Positions 1 through 8,032 of a stretch of 39,350 nt of DNA are shown here, in pieces. Each line of letters starts with the position of its first letter. Position 1 is the stretch's first letter. The notes below the pieces were generated by a model that saw only the letters and a program-made list of their open reading frames with translations, was not told where the DNA came from and did not search any database. This stretch comes from CAZMXS01 sp964570325 (lineage in GTDB: Bacteria > Verrucomicrobiota > Kiritimatiellia > CAIQIC01 > CAZMXS01), in assembly GCA_964570325.1 (NCBI GenBank), contig CAZMXS010000046.1, positions 1-39,350 of the forward strand, read 5' to 3'. The position numbers and the translations under genes were made by a program.

Positions 1-1
1 C

Positions 2-667
2 GGCTCGACCACAACTTCGATCCGGACACGGACCCGTGGCGCCCGGTCCATCCGACGCTCGCCCCCGTGGCCGACGCGTTCCTGGTGGCCGGACCCCCGT
101 GCGGCCCGGCCGGCGGGGTGGGCGGCGGGGGCGTTGGTGGATCTGGCGGGCAATGATAGTTACCAGGCGGACATTTTCGGGCAGGGCGCGAGCTACTGGT
201 ATTCGGCCGGCCTGTTGTTGGATGAGGCGGGCAACGACACCTATTCGGTTTTCCAATACGGCCAGGGTTCCGGCATTCACCTGAGTCTCGGGCTGCTGGC
301 GGATGGCGGGGGCAACGACAGTTACACCGGCTTCACGCTCGCGCAGGGCAACGCGCACGACTATGGCGTGGGTATGCTCTTCGATCAGAGCGGCGCGGAC
401 ACCTACACGGCGGACCACCATGCGCAGGGGCGGGCGATCAACAATGCGTTGGCCGTGCTGGCGGATGCCGCCGGCGATGACGGTTACTTTGGGCGCACGG
501 ACGAATGTCAGGGCCTGGGCAACGATGGCGATCGCCGCGAGTATGGCAGCCTGGCGCTGTTGCTGGACCTGGCGGGCCGCGACCGCTACTCATGCGGGGC
601 GACCAACGGCGCGCGCCTGCTGCGGCCGGATTTCGGAATCGTGTATGACGTGGAAGAGAAACCATGA
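2..667 (+). CDS. Partial repeat protein with four exact 27-residue GND repeats; probable frameshift near its start
   Basis: The gene is open at the left window edge and ends in TGA at 665-667. From about 137 on, the product is made of tandem units of exactly 27 residues, four in a row, with the pattern D-x-x-G-N-D-x-Y, then (G/A)QG, then G-x-L-L. A longer fifth unit (34 residues) and the start of a sixth (DLAGRDRYS) follow. The GND-x-Y core resembles RTX-type turns, and 27 is three times 9, so a beta-solenoid is possible but unproven. The frame is open back to base 2, but bases 1-126 read much better in frame 1 (start RLDHNFDPDTDPW, strong G/C at third positions). Deleting one G from the run at 127-131 joins the two frames into GGVGGGALVDLAGND. 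The stop overlaps the next gene by ATGA, so the two genes are translationally coupled. Function unknown. Confidence 0.7.
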   Translation, partial: GSTTTSIRTRTRGARSIRRSPPWPTRSWWPDPRAARPAGWAAGALVDLAGNDSYQADIFGQGASYWYSAGLLLDEAGNDTYSVFQYGQGSGIHLSLGLLADGGGNDSYTGFTLAQGNAHDYGVGMLFDQSGADTYTADHHAQGRAINNALAVLADAAGDDGYFGRTDECQGLGNDGDRREYGSLALLLDLAGRDRYSCGATNGARLLRPDFGIVYDVEEKP

Positions 668-1527
668 TAAGCCACGAAAAACGCGGAAAAACGGGGAGCC
701 GAGCCTGCCTCTTTTTGCGCCTTTTTGTGTTTTTCATGGCCATTCCGGCCTGGGCCTTTGATCCGGACAATCTGCCCGATCCCCAAGCCGCGACGTTTGA
801 CGACTTGCTCTTCCACGCGCAGCGTTATGCTTCGACCACCGGCAAGCTCGCGCGGAAAGCGGCCGCCCGCGCGGAGTTGTTCGCTCGCGGCACCAATTCC
901 CTCGCGTTTCTGCTGGATCGGATCCATATCGAAAATGTCGCGATTCCGGTGTTGACCCAGGAATTATTGGAAAAGTTGCCGCCGGCGGAGGCGGCCCCGG
1001 TGCTGCTGCGTTTCATTGACGACGAGCGGCCGCGTGTCCGGCGGCTGGCGATTTATTTCCTGAGTTTCAACCGGACCCCTGAGTATGCGGACCGGATTCT
1101 GCCCAAGCTGGCCGACGATGAGACGTGCGGGGCGGCGATCCGCGTATTGGGCAAGTGGGGGGTGCGGGCGGCGGTCACGAACCTGATCCCGCTGCTGGAC
1201 AGCGAGAAAGAGGGCCGACGCATTGCCGCCGCGAATGCGCTGCGCGACATTGGCGACCCCCGCGCCATTCAGCCGTTGCTGGCGCGCCTGAATGACCCCG
1301 TTTTCACGGTGCGCGAGGTTGCGGCGCGGGCGTTGTCCACGTTCGGCGCGCCGGCGGAAAAGGCCCTGCTGCAAGCCCTCCCGAACGCGAACGAACCCGC
1401 GCGCCGGCATATTATCCGGACGCTGGGCGTGATGAAATCGCGCCGTGCGCTGAAGCCGCTCCGGAAATTGGCTCGGGACGCGGACTGGGCGGTAAGGTTT
1501 GACACCCAGCGGATCCTGGGCAACTAA
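664..1527 (+). CDS. Exported HEAT-repeat (PBS-lyase HEAT-like) protein
   Basis: This 287-residue protein starts at an ATG that overlaps the stop of the upstream gene (ATGA). Residues 1-32 form a good Sec signal peptide: basic N-region, hydrophobic core LFLRLFVFF, and an AWA cleavage site before FDP. The rest is alpha-helical with at least five HEAT-like units between roughly residues 95 and 285. They contain the usual VRRLAIYFL, RIAAANALRDIGDPRAI and VREVAARALSTFGAP patterns of PBS-lyase-type HEAT repeats. Such repeats form superhelical protein-binding scaffolds, so a periplasmic or outer-envelope scaffold acting with the preceding repeat protein is inferred. An internal ATG at 736 would lack the hydrophobic core, which supports the 664 start even though the first 25 codons lie in an inverted repeat. 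No catalytic residues are recognised. Confidence 0.8.
   Translation: MISHEKRGKTGSRACLFLRLFVFFMAIPAWAFDPDNLPDPQAATFDDLLFHAQRYASTTGKLARKAAARAELFARGTNSLAFLLDRIHIENVAIPVLTQELLEKLPPAEAAPVLLRFIDDERPRVRRLAIYFLSFNRTPEYADRILPKLADDETCGAAIRVLGKWGVRAAVTNLIPLLDSEKEGRRIAAANALRDIGDPRAIQPLLARLNDPVFTVREVAARALSTFGAPAEKALLQALPNANEPARRHIIRTLGVMKSRRALKPLRKLARDADWAVRFDTQRILGN
671..740. repeat. Imperfect inverted repeat at the gene junction, of the CACGAAAAA intergenic type
   Basis: The left arm 671-684 (GCCACGAAAAACGC) pairs with the right arm 727-740 (GTGTTTTTCATGGC). Arm identity is 12 of 14, and one of the two differences is a G-U wobble in RNA. A- and T-rich continuations extend both arms inward. From general experience, strings of this CACGAAAAA/CTTTTTGTG kind are common intergenic elements in PVC genomes. 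No second copy was seen in this window. Here the element lies inside the start of the HEAT-repeat gene. Confidence 0.55.
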
Positions 1528-1754
1528 AACGCCTTGGTTTTTATTCCGAGTTGGGGTCAAATGGCCGGCGTTATGGCGCCAAAAATCCACTTAATGGCCA
1601 ATGGAGTACAAGCCGTCAAGGCGCGGGGCATACGGATCGGCGGTTTCGCGGTCCAAGCCTACGCGCCGGGGCGCCGCGTGTGCGCGCCGTTCCGCATCCC
1701 GCCGGAGCGGCTTGAACCGGACGCGCCCAAGGCGTAGGATGCGCGCCCGTAATT

Positions 1755-3146
1755 ATGAAACCGATGACTTACATCAGCACCCGCGGCGGCACCGCGCCGA
1801 TTGGGTTTAGCGATTCCGTGATGACCGGCCTGGCGCGCGACGGCGGGCTGCTGCTGCCGGCCATGATCCCGTCCGTGGCGGAGCAACTGCCGGCCTGGCG
1901 CAAGCTGACGTACCGGGAACTCGCGCAGGCGGTGATGCGGTTTTATGTGGATATCCCGGAGAAGAAACTGCACAAGCTGATCGAAGCCAGCTATACCCCA
2001 TTCCGTCATCCGGAGGTCACGCCGGTGGTGCAGGTCGGTCCGGTCCATATCGTCGAGCTGTTCCATGGGCCGACGTTGGCGTTCAAGGATGTCGCGTTGC
2101 AGTTCCTCGGGAATCTGTTTGCGGATATTCTGGAGAAGACCGGCGCGAAGCTGAACATCGTGGCCGCGACCAGCGGCGACACCGGCAGCGCGGCGATCTG
2201 TGGAGTGCGCGGCCGCCCGCGCATCCATATTTTTGTCATGCATCCGCACGGCCGGGTCAGTCCGCTGCAGGAGCGGCAGATGACGGCCGTCCTCGACGCC
2301 AACGTGTTCAACATCGCCGTCGAGGGCAGTTTCGACGACTGCCAGCGGATCATGAAGGAGTTGTTCAACGACTTGAAGTTCAAGGACCGGCACGCGCTGG
2401 GCTCGGTAAACTCGGTCAACTGGGCGCGCGTGTTGAGCCAGATCGTTTACTATTTCTACGCCGCCTTCCGGGTGCAGGAGGCGACCGGCGCCGAGCGTGT
2501 GCAGTTCACCGTGCCGACCGGCAACTTCGGCGATATCCTGGCCGGTTGGTTCGCGGCGAAGATGGGTTTGCCGATCAGCCGGCTGGTGCTGGCGACCAAT
2601 GAAAACGACATTCTCGCGCGTTTCTTCAGGACTGGCGTCTACAGTCTGGGCCAGGTTGTGCCGACGCTGAGTCCCTCGATGGACATTCAAGTGGCGAGCA
2701 ACTTTGAGCGCTATCTTTATTACCGCCTCAACCAGGACGCCGGCAAGGTGGTCCAGTTGATGAAGCAGTTTGCCTCGATCAAATCGTTGAGCGTGCCGCC
2801 GCATGCGGACGGGAGCGTGGACGATCTGATCTGCGCCGGGGCGGGGGACACGAAGGCCACGCTGCGAACCATTCGGCGCTTCCACGAGCGGCATCATTAT
2901 CTCCTGGACCCGCACACCGCCGTCGGCGTGTACGTGGCCGAACAGCACTTGCGGCCGGACGAGCCGATGATCTGCCTCGCCACCGCGCATCCGGCCAAGT
3001 TCGGCCAGGCGATTCGCGAAGCCACCGGTCAGGATCTTGGACATCACCCGCAACTGGATCAATTGCTGGAAGCTCCGACCCGTTGCCAGGTGCTGCCGAA
3101 CGATATCAACGCCGTGCGTGATTTCGTGGCGGCGCACGCGCTGTGA
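1755..3146 (+). CDS. thrC: Threonine synthase
   Basis: The 463-residue product is a fold-type II PLP enzyme that converts O-phosphohomoserine to threonine and phosphate, the last step of threonine synthesis in the cytoplasm. The N-terminus YISTRGG and LARDGGLLLP are the family signature. The PLP-binding lysine is K111 in FHGPTLAFKD, and the phosphate-binding AATSGDTGSAA and PTGNFGDILAG loops are present. Length agrees with the long ThrC form (about 430-470 residues). An in-frame ATG three codons downstream (1764, MTYISTRG) fits the usual N-terminus equally well, and neither start has a strong Shine-Dalgarno. The gene stands alone and converges on atpC with about 40 bp between; no hom or thrB is in the window. 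The 227 bp upstream (1528-1754) hold no gene that I can support. Confidence 0.96.
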   Translation: MKPMTYISTRGGTAPIGFSDSVMTGLARDGGLLLPAMIPSVAEQLPAWRKLTYRELAQAVMRFYVDIPEKKLHKLIEASYTPFRHPEVTPVVQVGPVHIVELFHGPTLAFKDVALQFLGNLFADILEKTGAKLNIVAATSGDTGSAAICGVRGRPRIHIFVMHPHGRVSPLQERQMTAVLDANVFNIAVEGSFDDCQRIMKELFNDLKFKDRHALGSVNSVNWARVLSQIVYYFYAAFRVQEATGAERVQFTVPTGNFGDILAGWFAAKMGLPISRLVLATNENDILARFFRTGVYSLGQVVPTLSPSMDIQVASNFERYLYYRLNQDAGKVVQLMKQFASIKSLSVPPHADGSVDDLICAGAGDTKATLRTIRRFHERHHYLLDPHTAVGVYVAEQHLRPDEPMICLATAHPAKFGQAIREATGQDLGHHPQLDQLLEAPTRCQVLPNDINAVRDFVAAHAL

Positions 3147-3185
3147 TGAAAGTCCGTATCGGTTTCGAAACGACCGAAGGCCGGG

Positions 3186-3524
3186 TCATTCATCCGTCGT
3201 GACGGGGAGGTGTGAGCCGGCGGCTTCGGCCAGTTGACGGCATTTTTCCTGAGCAGCTTTAAGGCTTTCCGCCTTTGTGGCGCTGTCGGCCAGCACCACC
3301 ACCTCATTCCGGCGCGCCTCGACAAAACTTTCGCCCAGGGCAAAATAGAGCGTTTCCGGCCCGCGCCGCACGATGCCGACGCCGGCCCTGGCGGCTGCGA
3401 TCAGGGGCTCGTGATTGGCCATGATGCCAAAGCTGCCATCCACGCCCGGGAGCGTCAGGCTTTCGACGTTGTTGTCGTACACCGTCGCCTCGGGCGTCAT
3501 GATGGTCAGGTGGAACGGGTTCAC
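3186..3524 (-). CDS. atpC: F-type ATP synthase epsilon subunit, short form
   Basis: This is the last gene of the ATP synthase operon, 4 bp after atpD. The 112-residue product has the N-terminal beta-sandwich of epsilon (LTIMTPEATVYDNNVESLTLPG, then DGSFGIMANHEPLIAAARAG), which binds gamma and the c-ring. After residue 85 there is only one helix (SATKAESLKAAQEKCRQLAE) and a short polar tail. Typical bacterial epsilon is 130-140 residues with two C-terminal helices that can insert into F1 and inhibit ATP hydrolysis. The second helix is absent here, so that form of self-inhibition is probably weak or missing (inference). The ORF ends in a clean stop and shows no sign of frameshift. Confidence 0.93.
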   Translation of the reverse strand: MNPFHLTIMTPEATVYDNNVESLTLPGVDGSFGIMANHEPLIAAARAGVGIVRRGPETLYFALGESFVEARRNEVVVLADSATKAESLKAAQEKCRQLAEAAGSHLPVTTDE

Positions 3525-3528
3525 GGGA

Positions 3529-4968
3529 TCAGGCCTTCATCTTCTTTGCGTTCTCGACGGCTTCTTCGATCGCGCCCACCATGTAGAAAGCCTGCTCGGG
3601 GAGGTCGTCGTGCCGGCCCTCCAGCACCTCCTTGAACGAGCGCACCGTGTCCTCCAGCTTGACGTAACGGCCTTTGTAGTTGATGTACTGCTCGGCGACG
3701 TGGAACGGCTGGGAGAGCAGCTTCTGGACCTTGCGGGCGCGGGCAACCGTCAGTCGGTCCTCCTCCGAAAGCTCCTCCATGCCGAGGATCGCGATGATGT
3801 CCTGCAGCTCCTTGTATTTCTGGAGGATTTCCTGGACGCCGCGCGCGACCTGGTAATGCTCCGGCCCGACCAGTTCGGGCGCGAGCATGGTGGAGGTGGA
3901 GGTCAGCGGATCCACCGCCGGATAGATGCCCAGCTCGACAATTGCGCGGGAAAGCTCGGTGGTTGCGTCCAGGTGCGCGAAGGTCGTCGCCGGCGCCGGG
4001 TCGGTGTAATCGTCGGCTGGGACATAAACGGCCTGGATCGAGGTGATCGAGCCGCTTTTGGTGGAGGTGATGCGCTCCTGGAGTTCACCCATGTCCGTGC
4101 CGAGGGTCGGCTGGTAGCCGACGGCCGAGGGGATGCGCCCCAGCATGGCGGAAATCTCGGAGCCGGCCTGCGTGAAGCGGTAGATGTTGTCAATGAACAG
4201 CAACACGTCCTGCCGCATTTCATCGCGGAAATATTCGGCGACGGTCAGCGCCGAGAGCGGCACCCGGGCGCGGGCGCCGGGCGGCTCGTTCATCTGGCCG
4301 TAGATCATGGCGGTCTTGGCCAGCACGCCCGACTCTTTCATCTCATAGAACAGGGCCGTGCCTTCGCGCGTGCGCTCGCCGACGCCGGCGAAGACCGAAT
4401 AGCCGCCGTGCTCGGTGGCGATGTTGTGAATCAGCTCCTGGATCAGCACGGTCTTGCCGACGCCGGCGCCGCCGAAGAGGCCGATCTTGCCGCCCTTTTT
4501 ATAGGGAGTGAGCAGGTCAATGACCTTGATGCCGGTGACCAGCACCTGGTCGCTCGCGCCCTGTTCGTCGAGCGTGGGGGCGGGGCGATGAATGGGATAA
4601 TACTTTTCGGCCGCGACCGGCGCGCCGTGGTCAATCGGTTGGCCGAGCAGGTTCATCACGCGGCCGAGTGTGCCGACGCCGACGGGCATCTGGATCTCGG
4701 CGCCGGTGCTGGTCACCGGCTGGTTGCGGACGAGGCCGTCGGTCGTGTCCATCGCGATGGCGCGAATCGTGCCGTCGCCGAGGTGCTGGACGACCTCCAG
4801 CACAAGGTTGTCCGGGCGGTCGCTGATGGCGGCGTTGGTGGTGGTTAGCGCCGTGAGAATCCGGGGCAGGCGTTCGCGCGGGAATTTGACATCCACAACC
4901 GCGCCGAGCACCTGGGTGATGCGCCCCTGGACGCCCTTGGCGTCCGTGGTGTTTTCAGTGGTGGCCAT
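3529..4968 (-). CDS. atpD: F-type ATP synthase beta subunit (catalytic)
   Basis: This 479-residue catalytic F1 subunit is normal in length. The P-loop is GGAGVGKT at residues 166-173, the catalytic glutamate lies in GVGERTREG (E198), and the IDNIYRFTQAGSEISAMLGR segment and the DELSEED-like EELSEED motif are all present. It makes ATP at the alpha/beta interface in the cytoplasmic F1 head. The gene lies between atpG and atpC, 32 bp after atpG, with a GAGAGGATC Shine-Dalgarno stretch upstream of the ATG. A Tyr replaces the more usual Phe in DNIYRFTQ, a conservative change. A 477-codon open frame on the other strand is a shadow caused by the strong codon bias. Confidence 0.98.
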   Translation of the reverse strand: MATTENTTDAKGVQGRITQVLGAVVDVKFPRERLPRILTALTTTNAAISDRPDNLVLEVVQHLGDGTIRAIAMDTTDGLVRNQPVTSTGAEIQMPVGVGTLGRVMNLLGQPIDHGAPVAAEKYYPIHRPAPTLDEQGASDQVLVTGIKVIDLLTPYKKGGKIGLFGGAGVGKTVLIQELIHNIATEHGGYSVFAGVGERTREGTALFYEMKESGVLAKTAMIYGQMNEPPGARARVPLSALTVAEYFRDEMRQDVLLFIDNIYRFTQAGSEISAMLGRIPSAVGYQPTLGTDMGELQERITSTKSGSITSIQAVYVPADDYTDPAPATTFAHLDATTELSRAIVELGIYPAVDPLTSTSTMLAPELVGPEHYQVARGVQEILQKYKELQDIIAILGMEELSEEDRLTVARARKVQKLLSQPFHVAEQYINYKGRYVKLEDTVRSFKEVLEGRHDDLPEQAFYMVGAIEEAVENAKKMKA

Positions 4969-5000
4969 ATGCTGATCCTCTCTTGAAAATTGTCCGCCGC

Positions 5001-5870
5001 TTATTTCAGCGCCTCCGCGCCGGAGACAATCTCCGTCAACTCCGTTGTGATCCCGGCCTGGCGGATACGGTTCCGCAGCAACGAGAAGTGTTCACACAGT
5101 TTGTCAATATTGCTGGTCGCGTTGTCCATGGCGGTCATCCGCGCGCCGTTTTCACCGGCGGCGTTCTGCAGCAGGGCGTAAAACAGATTGAAAATGACGG
5201 TCTTGGTCAGCAGCAGTCCAATCATCTGGTTGCCGGCGGGTTCAATCAGGTAAGTGGTGTTGGCCATCTCCCGGTCCGCCTTGGCGTCCGTGGCGCAGGT
5301 GGGCAGCAGCCGGATAATTTTCGGGTCTTGTGAAATCGGGCTGTTGAACACGTTGTAGGCCAGGAAAATTTCGTCATATTTGCGGGCGAGATAGGCGTTG
5401 CATAGCTCGTGGCCGATGGCCACGGCGTCCACGAACTTCGGTTTGGCGGCCAAATCCTCGTAATAGGACCGCATTTCCACGTCGTCCTTGAGGGCGGCCC
5501 AGCCGCGCCGGCCGAAGAAGCTGACGCGGATGCGCCGGTACTTGCGGGCGTTATCGGCCAGCCAATGCCGCGCCGCTTTGATGATGTTATTGTTGAAGCC
5601 GCCGCAGAGGCCGCGGTCGGAGGTGATCAGGATCAGCAGGGCATTGCGCGGATTCGGGCGCGGCGCCAGCAGCGGGTGGGCGGATGCCTCGGCGGCGCGG
5701 GCGAGGCGCGCAACCAGCTTGTTGAGCTTGGCGGCGTAAGCGGAGGCTTTTTTCTGGGCTTCCTGGGCGCGGCGCAGCTTGGTGGAGGCGACCAGTTTCA
5801 TGGTCTGCGTCACACGCTGCGTGCCGCGCAGGCTGCGCACCTTACGGTTGAACTCCCGGAATGACGACAT
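5001..5870 (-). CDS. atpG: F-type ATP synthase gamma subunit
   Basis: The 289-residue product is the central rotor shaft of F1. Both conserved ends are present: the N-terminal helix (REFNRKVRSLRGTQRVTQTMKLVASTKLRRAQ) and the C-terminal helix (ARMTAMDNATSNIDKLCEHFSLLRNRIRQAGITTELTEIVSGAEAL). The Rossmann-like middle contains LILITSDRGLCGGFNNNI. Length is typical (about 285-290). The start ATG follows the atpA stop after 3 bp, so the two are probably translationally coupled. Order and orientation (A-G-D-C) are standard for a bacterial atp operon. Confidence 0.97.
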   Translation of the reverse strand: MSSFREFNRKVRSLRGTQRVTQTMKLVASTKLRRAQEAQKKASAYAAKLNKLVARLARAAEASAHPLLAPRPNPRNALLILITSDRGLCGGFNNNIIKAARHWLADNARKYRRIRVSFFGRRGWAALKDDVEMRSYYEDLAAKPKFVDAVAIGHELCNAYLARKYDEIFLAYNVFNSPISQDPKIIRLLPTCATDAKADREMANTTYLIEPAGNQMIGLLLTKTVIFNLFYALLQNAAGENGARMTAMDNATSNIDKLCEHFSLLRNRIRQAGITTELTEIVSGAEALK

Positions 5871-5873
5871 GGG

Positions 5874-7388
5874 TTAAACCCGGAATTTTCCTTTGAAATC
5901 CTTCAGCACGGCTTCGAGCGCCGCCTTGACCTCCGGGGTCAGGGCCAGGGTCTGATTGAATTGCTTGACGAAATCCAGGTATTGCGTGTCCAGGGCTTCG
6001 TACAACTGTTGCTCGAAGGCCCGTACCTTTTTTACGGTTATGTCATCGAGATACCCATTGACGCCGGCGTAGATGGCGGCCACCTGTTTAACCATCGGCA
6101 GCGTGGCGTGAACCGGCTGCTTCAGCAGTTCCATCAGCCGCTTGCCGCGCATCAGTTGTTTCATTGTTTGCGGATCGAGGTCCGCCGCGAATTGGGAGAA
6201 CGCCTGCAATTCACGGAACTGGGCCAGCTCGAGGCGCAGCGAGCCGGCGGTCTGCTTCATCGCCTTGACCTGGGCGTCGCCGCCGACGCGCGAGACCGAA
6301 ATGCCGGGATTGATGGCCGGGCGCTGGCCGGAGTTGAACAGGTCGGCCTCGAGGAATATCTGGCCGTCCGTGATCGAGATCACATTTGTCGGGATGTAGG
6401 CCGAGATGTCGTTGGCCTGGGTCTCGACGATCGGCAGCGCGGTGAGGCTGCCGCCGCCGTGGGCGGCGGACATCTTGGCCGCGCGCTCCAGCAGGCGGCT
6501 GTGCAGATAGAAAATATCGCCGGGGAACGCCTCGCGGCCGGGCGGGCGGCGCAGCAGCAGGGAAAGCTGGCGATAAGCCTGGGCGTGCTTGGTCAGGTCG
6601 TCATAAACAATCAAGGCGTGGCGTCCGCTGTCGCGATAGTATTCCGCCATCGCGCAGCCGGAGAACGGGGCGAGGTATTGCATCGGCGCGGGGTCGGAGG
6701 CGGTCGCGGAGACGATGGTCGTATATTCGAGCGCGCGCTCCTTGGCGAGCATCTCGTGGATCGCGGCCACCGTGGAGCGCTTCTGGCCGACCGCAACGTA
6801 GAAGCACATCACGTTCTGGCCGCGCTGGTTGAGGATCGTGTCAATGGCCAGCGCGGTTTTGCCGGTCTTGCGGTCGCCAATAATCAGTTCGCGTTGGCCG
6901 CGCCCGATGGGGGTGAGCGCGTCAATGACCTTGATTCCGGTTTGGAGCGGCTCGCAGACGTTTTGGCGTTCCATGATGCCCGGGGCTTTGACGTCCACCG
7001 GCCGCAGGGCCTTGGCCGTGATGGCGGGGCCGCCGTCAATTGGGTTGCCCAGCGCATCCACGACGCGACCGGCGAGCGCCTCGCCGACCGGGACAGAGGC
7101 GATGCGCCGGGTGCGCCGCGCCGTGTCGCCCTCCTCGACGCCCACGTCTTCACCGAGAATGGCGACACCGACATTCTCCTCCTCCAGGTTGAGCGCCAGG
7201 CCGGTCAGGCCGTTGGGGAACTCCACCAGTTCGCCGGCCATGATCTGGGACAGGCCGTAAATGCGGGCGATGCCGTCGCAGACGCTCAGGACCGTGCCGG
7301 CCTCGTAGGTCTCCGCCTTCAATTCCAGGTCAGTCAGCTCCTGGCGCAGAATGGCGGCCATCTCATCGGGTTTTAGATCTGTAGCCAT
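5874..7388 (-). CDS. atpA: F-type ATP synthase alpha subunit
   Basis: This is the 504-residue regulatory nucleotide-binding subunit of F1. The P-loop is GDRKTGKT (residues 171-178), and the conserved PGISVSRVGG segment carrying the arginine finger that reaches the beta site is present. The N-terminal EVGTVLSVCDGIARIYGLSQIMAGELVEFPNG-like barrel is intact. The frame stays open for 24 codons upstream to 7460, but the ATG at 7388 (MATDLKPDEMAAIL) gives the normal length and N-terminus, and an AAGAGG stretch lies about 14 nt ahead of it. The extension runs through the non-coding atpH-atpA gap, which contains a strong hairpin, so it is rejected. The gene lies between atpH and atpG. Confidence 0.97.
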   Translation of the reverse strand: MATDLKPDEMAAILRQELTDLELKAETYEAGTVLSVCDGIARIYGLSQIMAGELVEFPNGLTGLALNLEEENVGVAILGEDVGVEEGDTARRTRRIASVPVGEALAGRVVDALGNPIDGGPAITAKALRPVDVKAPGIMERQNVCEPLQTGIKVIDALTPIGRGQRELIIGDRKTGKTALAIDTILNQRGQNVMCFYVAVGQKRSTVAAIHEMLAKERALEYTTIVSATASDPAPMQYLAPFSGCAMAEYYRDSGRHALIVYDDLTKHAQAYRQLSLLLRRPPGREAFPGDIFYLHSRLLERAAKMSAAHGGGSLTALPIVETQANDISAYIPTNVISITDGQIFLEADLFNSGQRPAINPGISVSRVGGDAQVKAMKQTAGSLRLELAQFRELQAFSQFAADLDPQTMKQLMRGKRLMELLKQPVHATLPMVKQVAAIYAGVNGYLDDITVKKVRAFEQQLYEALDTQYLDFVKQFNQTLALTPEVKAALEAVLKDFKGKFRV

Positions 7389-7446
7389 GGACGTGGTATT
7401 CCTCTTCTCTCGTATTCCAACTTGTGCCTTTCTATCTCCGCGCGCT

Positions 7447-7463
7447 CCGGTGCGGCGCACCGG
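7447..7463 (-). other. Perfect stem-loop in the atpH-atpA gap
   Basis: CCGGTGC (7447-7453) and GCACCGG (7457-7463) form a perfect 7-bp stem with a 3-nt loop. It sits in the 93-bp space between the atpH stop and the atpA start, the second-widest gap inside the operon after atpZ-atpB. There is no T-run after it, so an mRNA-processing or stability element is more likely than a terminator (inference). Confidence 0.5.
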
Positions 7464-7481
7464 CCTTAATCCGCGCCGCGA

Positions 7482-8027
7482 TTATCCGCCGGCGCGCGAC
7501 ACCTGGCGCCGCCAGGCATCCAACTGGCCGGCGATACTGTAGTCGTGGATCGTATCACCGACCCGCACCCGAAAGCCGCCGATCAGCGTCGGGTCCACGG
7601 CCACGGCGGTTTCGATGGCGCCGCCGATCCGGGCGGCGGCCTTTTCGTTGAAGCGTTGGAGCTGGTCCGACGACGGCATTTGCGCCACGGTCAGGTTGAC
7701 GGCGGTGATCCCCTGCGCCGCTTTGCACAAACCGATAAACGCCTGGTAAACCCCGTCCAGCAGCCGCAAGTCGCGCCCCTCCTCCAATAGCAACAGGAAC
7801 CGATAGAACACCGGGTGCAGCCGGCCTTCAAACAACTTTTGCAGGAGCCCGGCGCGCCGCGTCCGGGAGACCGCATAATGGCCGGCAAACGTCCGCCATT
7901 CGGGGCAGCGTTCTCCGAGCGCGGCCAGCGCGGTGAAGTCATCGCGCACAGCGTCCAGCACCTTTTGTTCGCGGGCGATCTCGAACAAGGCCTCGGCGTA
8001 ACGGCGGATGAGTCGGTTGTCGCCCAT
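7482..8027 (-). CDS. atpH: F-type ATP synthase delta subunit
   Basis: This 181-residue peripheral-stalk subunit links F1 alpha to the b dimer. The N-terminal domain begins IRRYAEALFEIAREQKVLDAV and is followed by the helical bundle (HPVFYRFLLLLEEGRDLRLLDGVYQAFIGLCK). The C-terminal domain has the usual ITAVNLTVAQ and DPTLIGGFRVRVGDTIHDYSIAGQLDAWRRQ. Length is typical (about 175-185). The gene starts 5 bp after the atpF stop and precedes atpA. Confidence 0.95.
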   Translation of the reverse strand: MGDNRLIRRYAEALFEIAREQKVLDAVRDDFTALAALGERCPEWRTFAGHYAVSRTRRAGLLQKLFEGRLHPVFYRFLLLLEEGRDLRLLDGVYQAFIGLCKAAQGITAVNLTVAQMPSSDQLQRFNEKAAARIGGAIETAVAVDPTLIGGFRVRVGDTIHDYSIAGQLDAWRRQVSRAGG

Positions 8028-8032
8028 ACCGC

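Noticed and set aside
1659..3137. 492-codon minus-strand open frame opposite thrC
   Set aside because: It is an antisense shadow of threonine synthase, rich in Arg/His/Gln with no motif.
3159..3177. Hairpin TCGGT...ACCGA between thrC and atpC as a terminator
   Set aside because: The stem is only 5 bp, with a self-complementary loop and no T-run; too weak to call.
3415..4848. 477-codon plus-strand open frame opposite atpD
   Set aside because: It lies wholly antisense to a textbook atpD, and its composition (Gly/Ala/Asp/Arg/Val/His-rich) is that of a codon-bias shadow.
5961..7376. 471-codon plus-strand open frame opposite atpA
   Set aside because: It is antisense to atpA, in the mirror of the coding phase, and has no recognisable domain.
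7389..7460. 24-codon N-terminal extension of atpA
   Set aside because: It covers the intercistronic hairpin, has no family similarity, and the ATG at 7388 gives the standard N-terminus.
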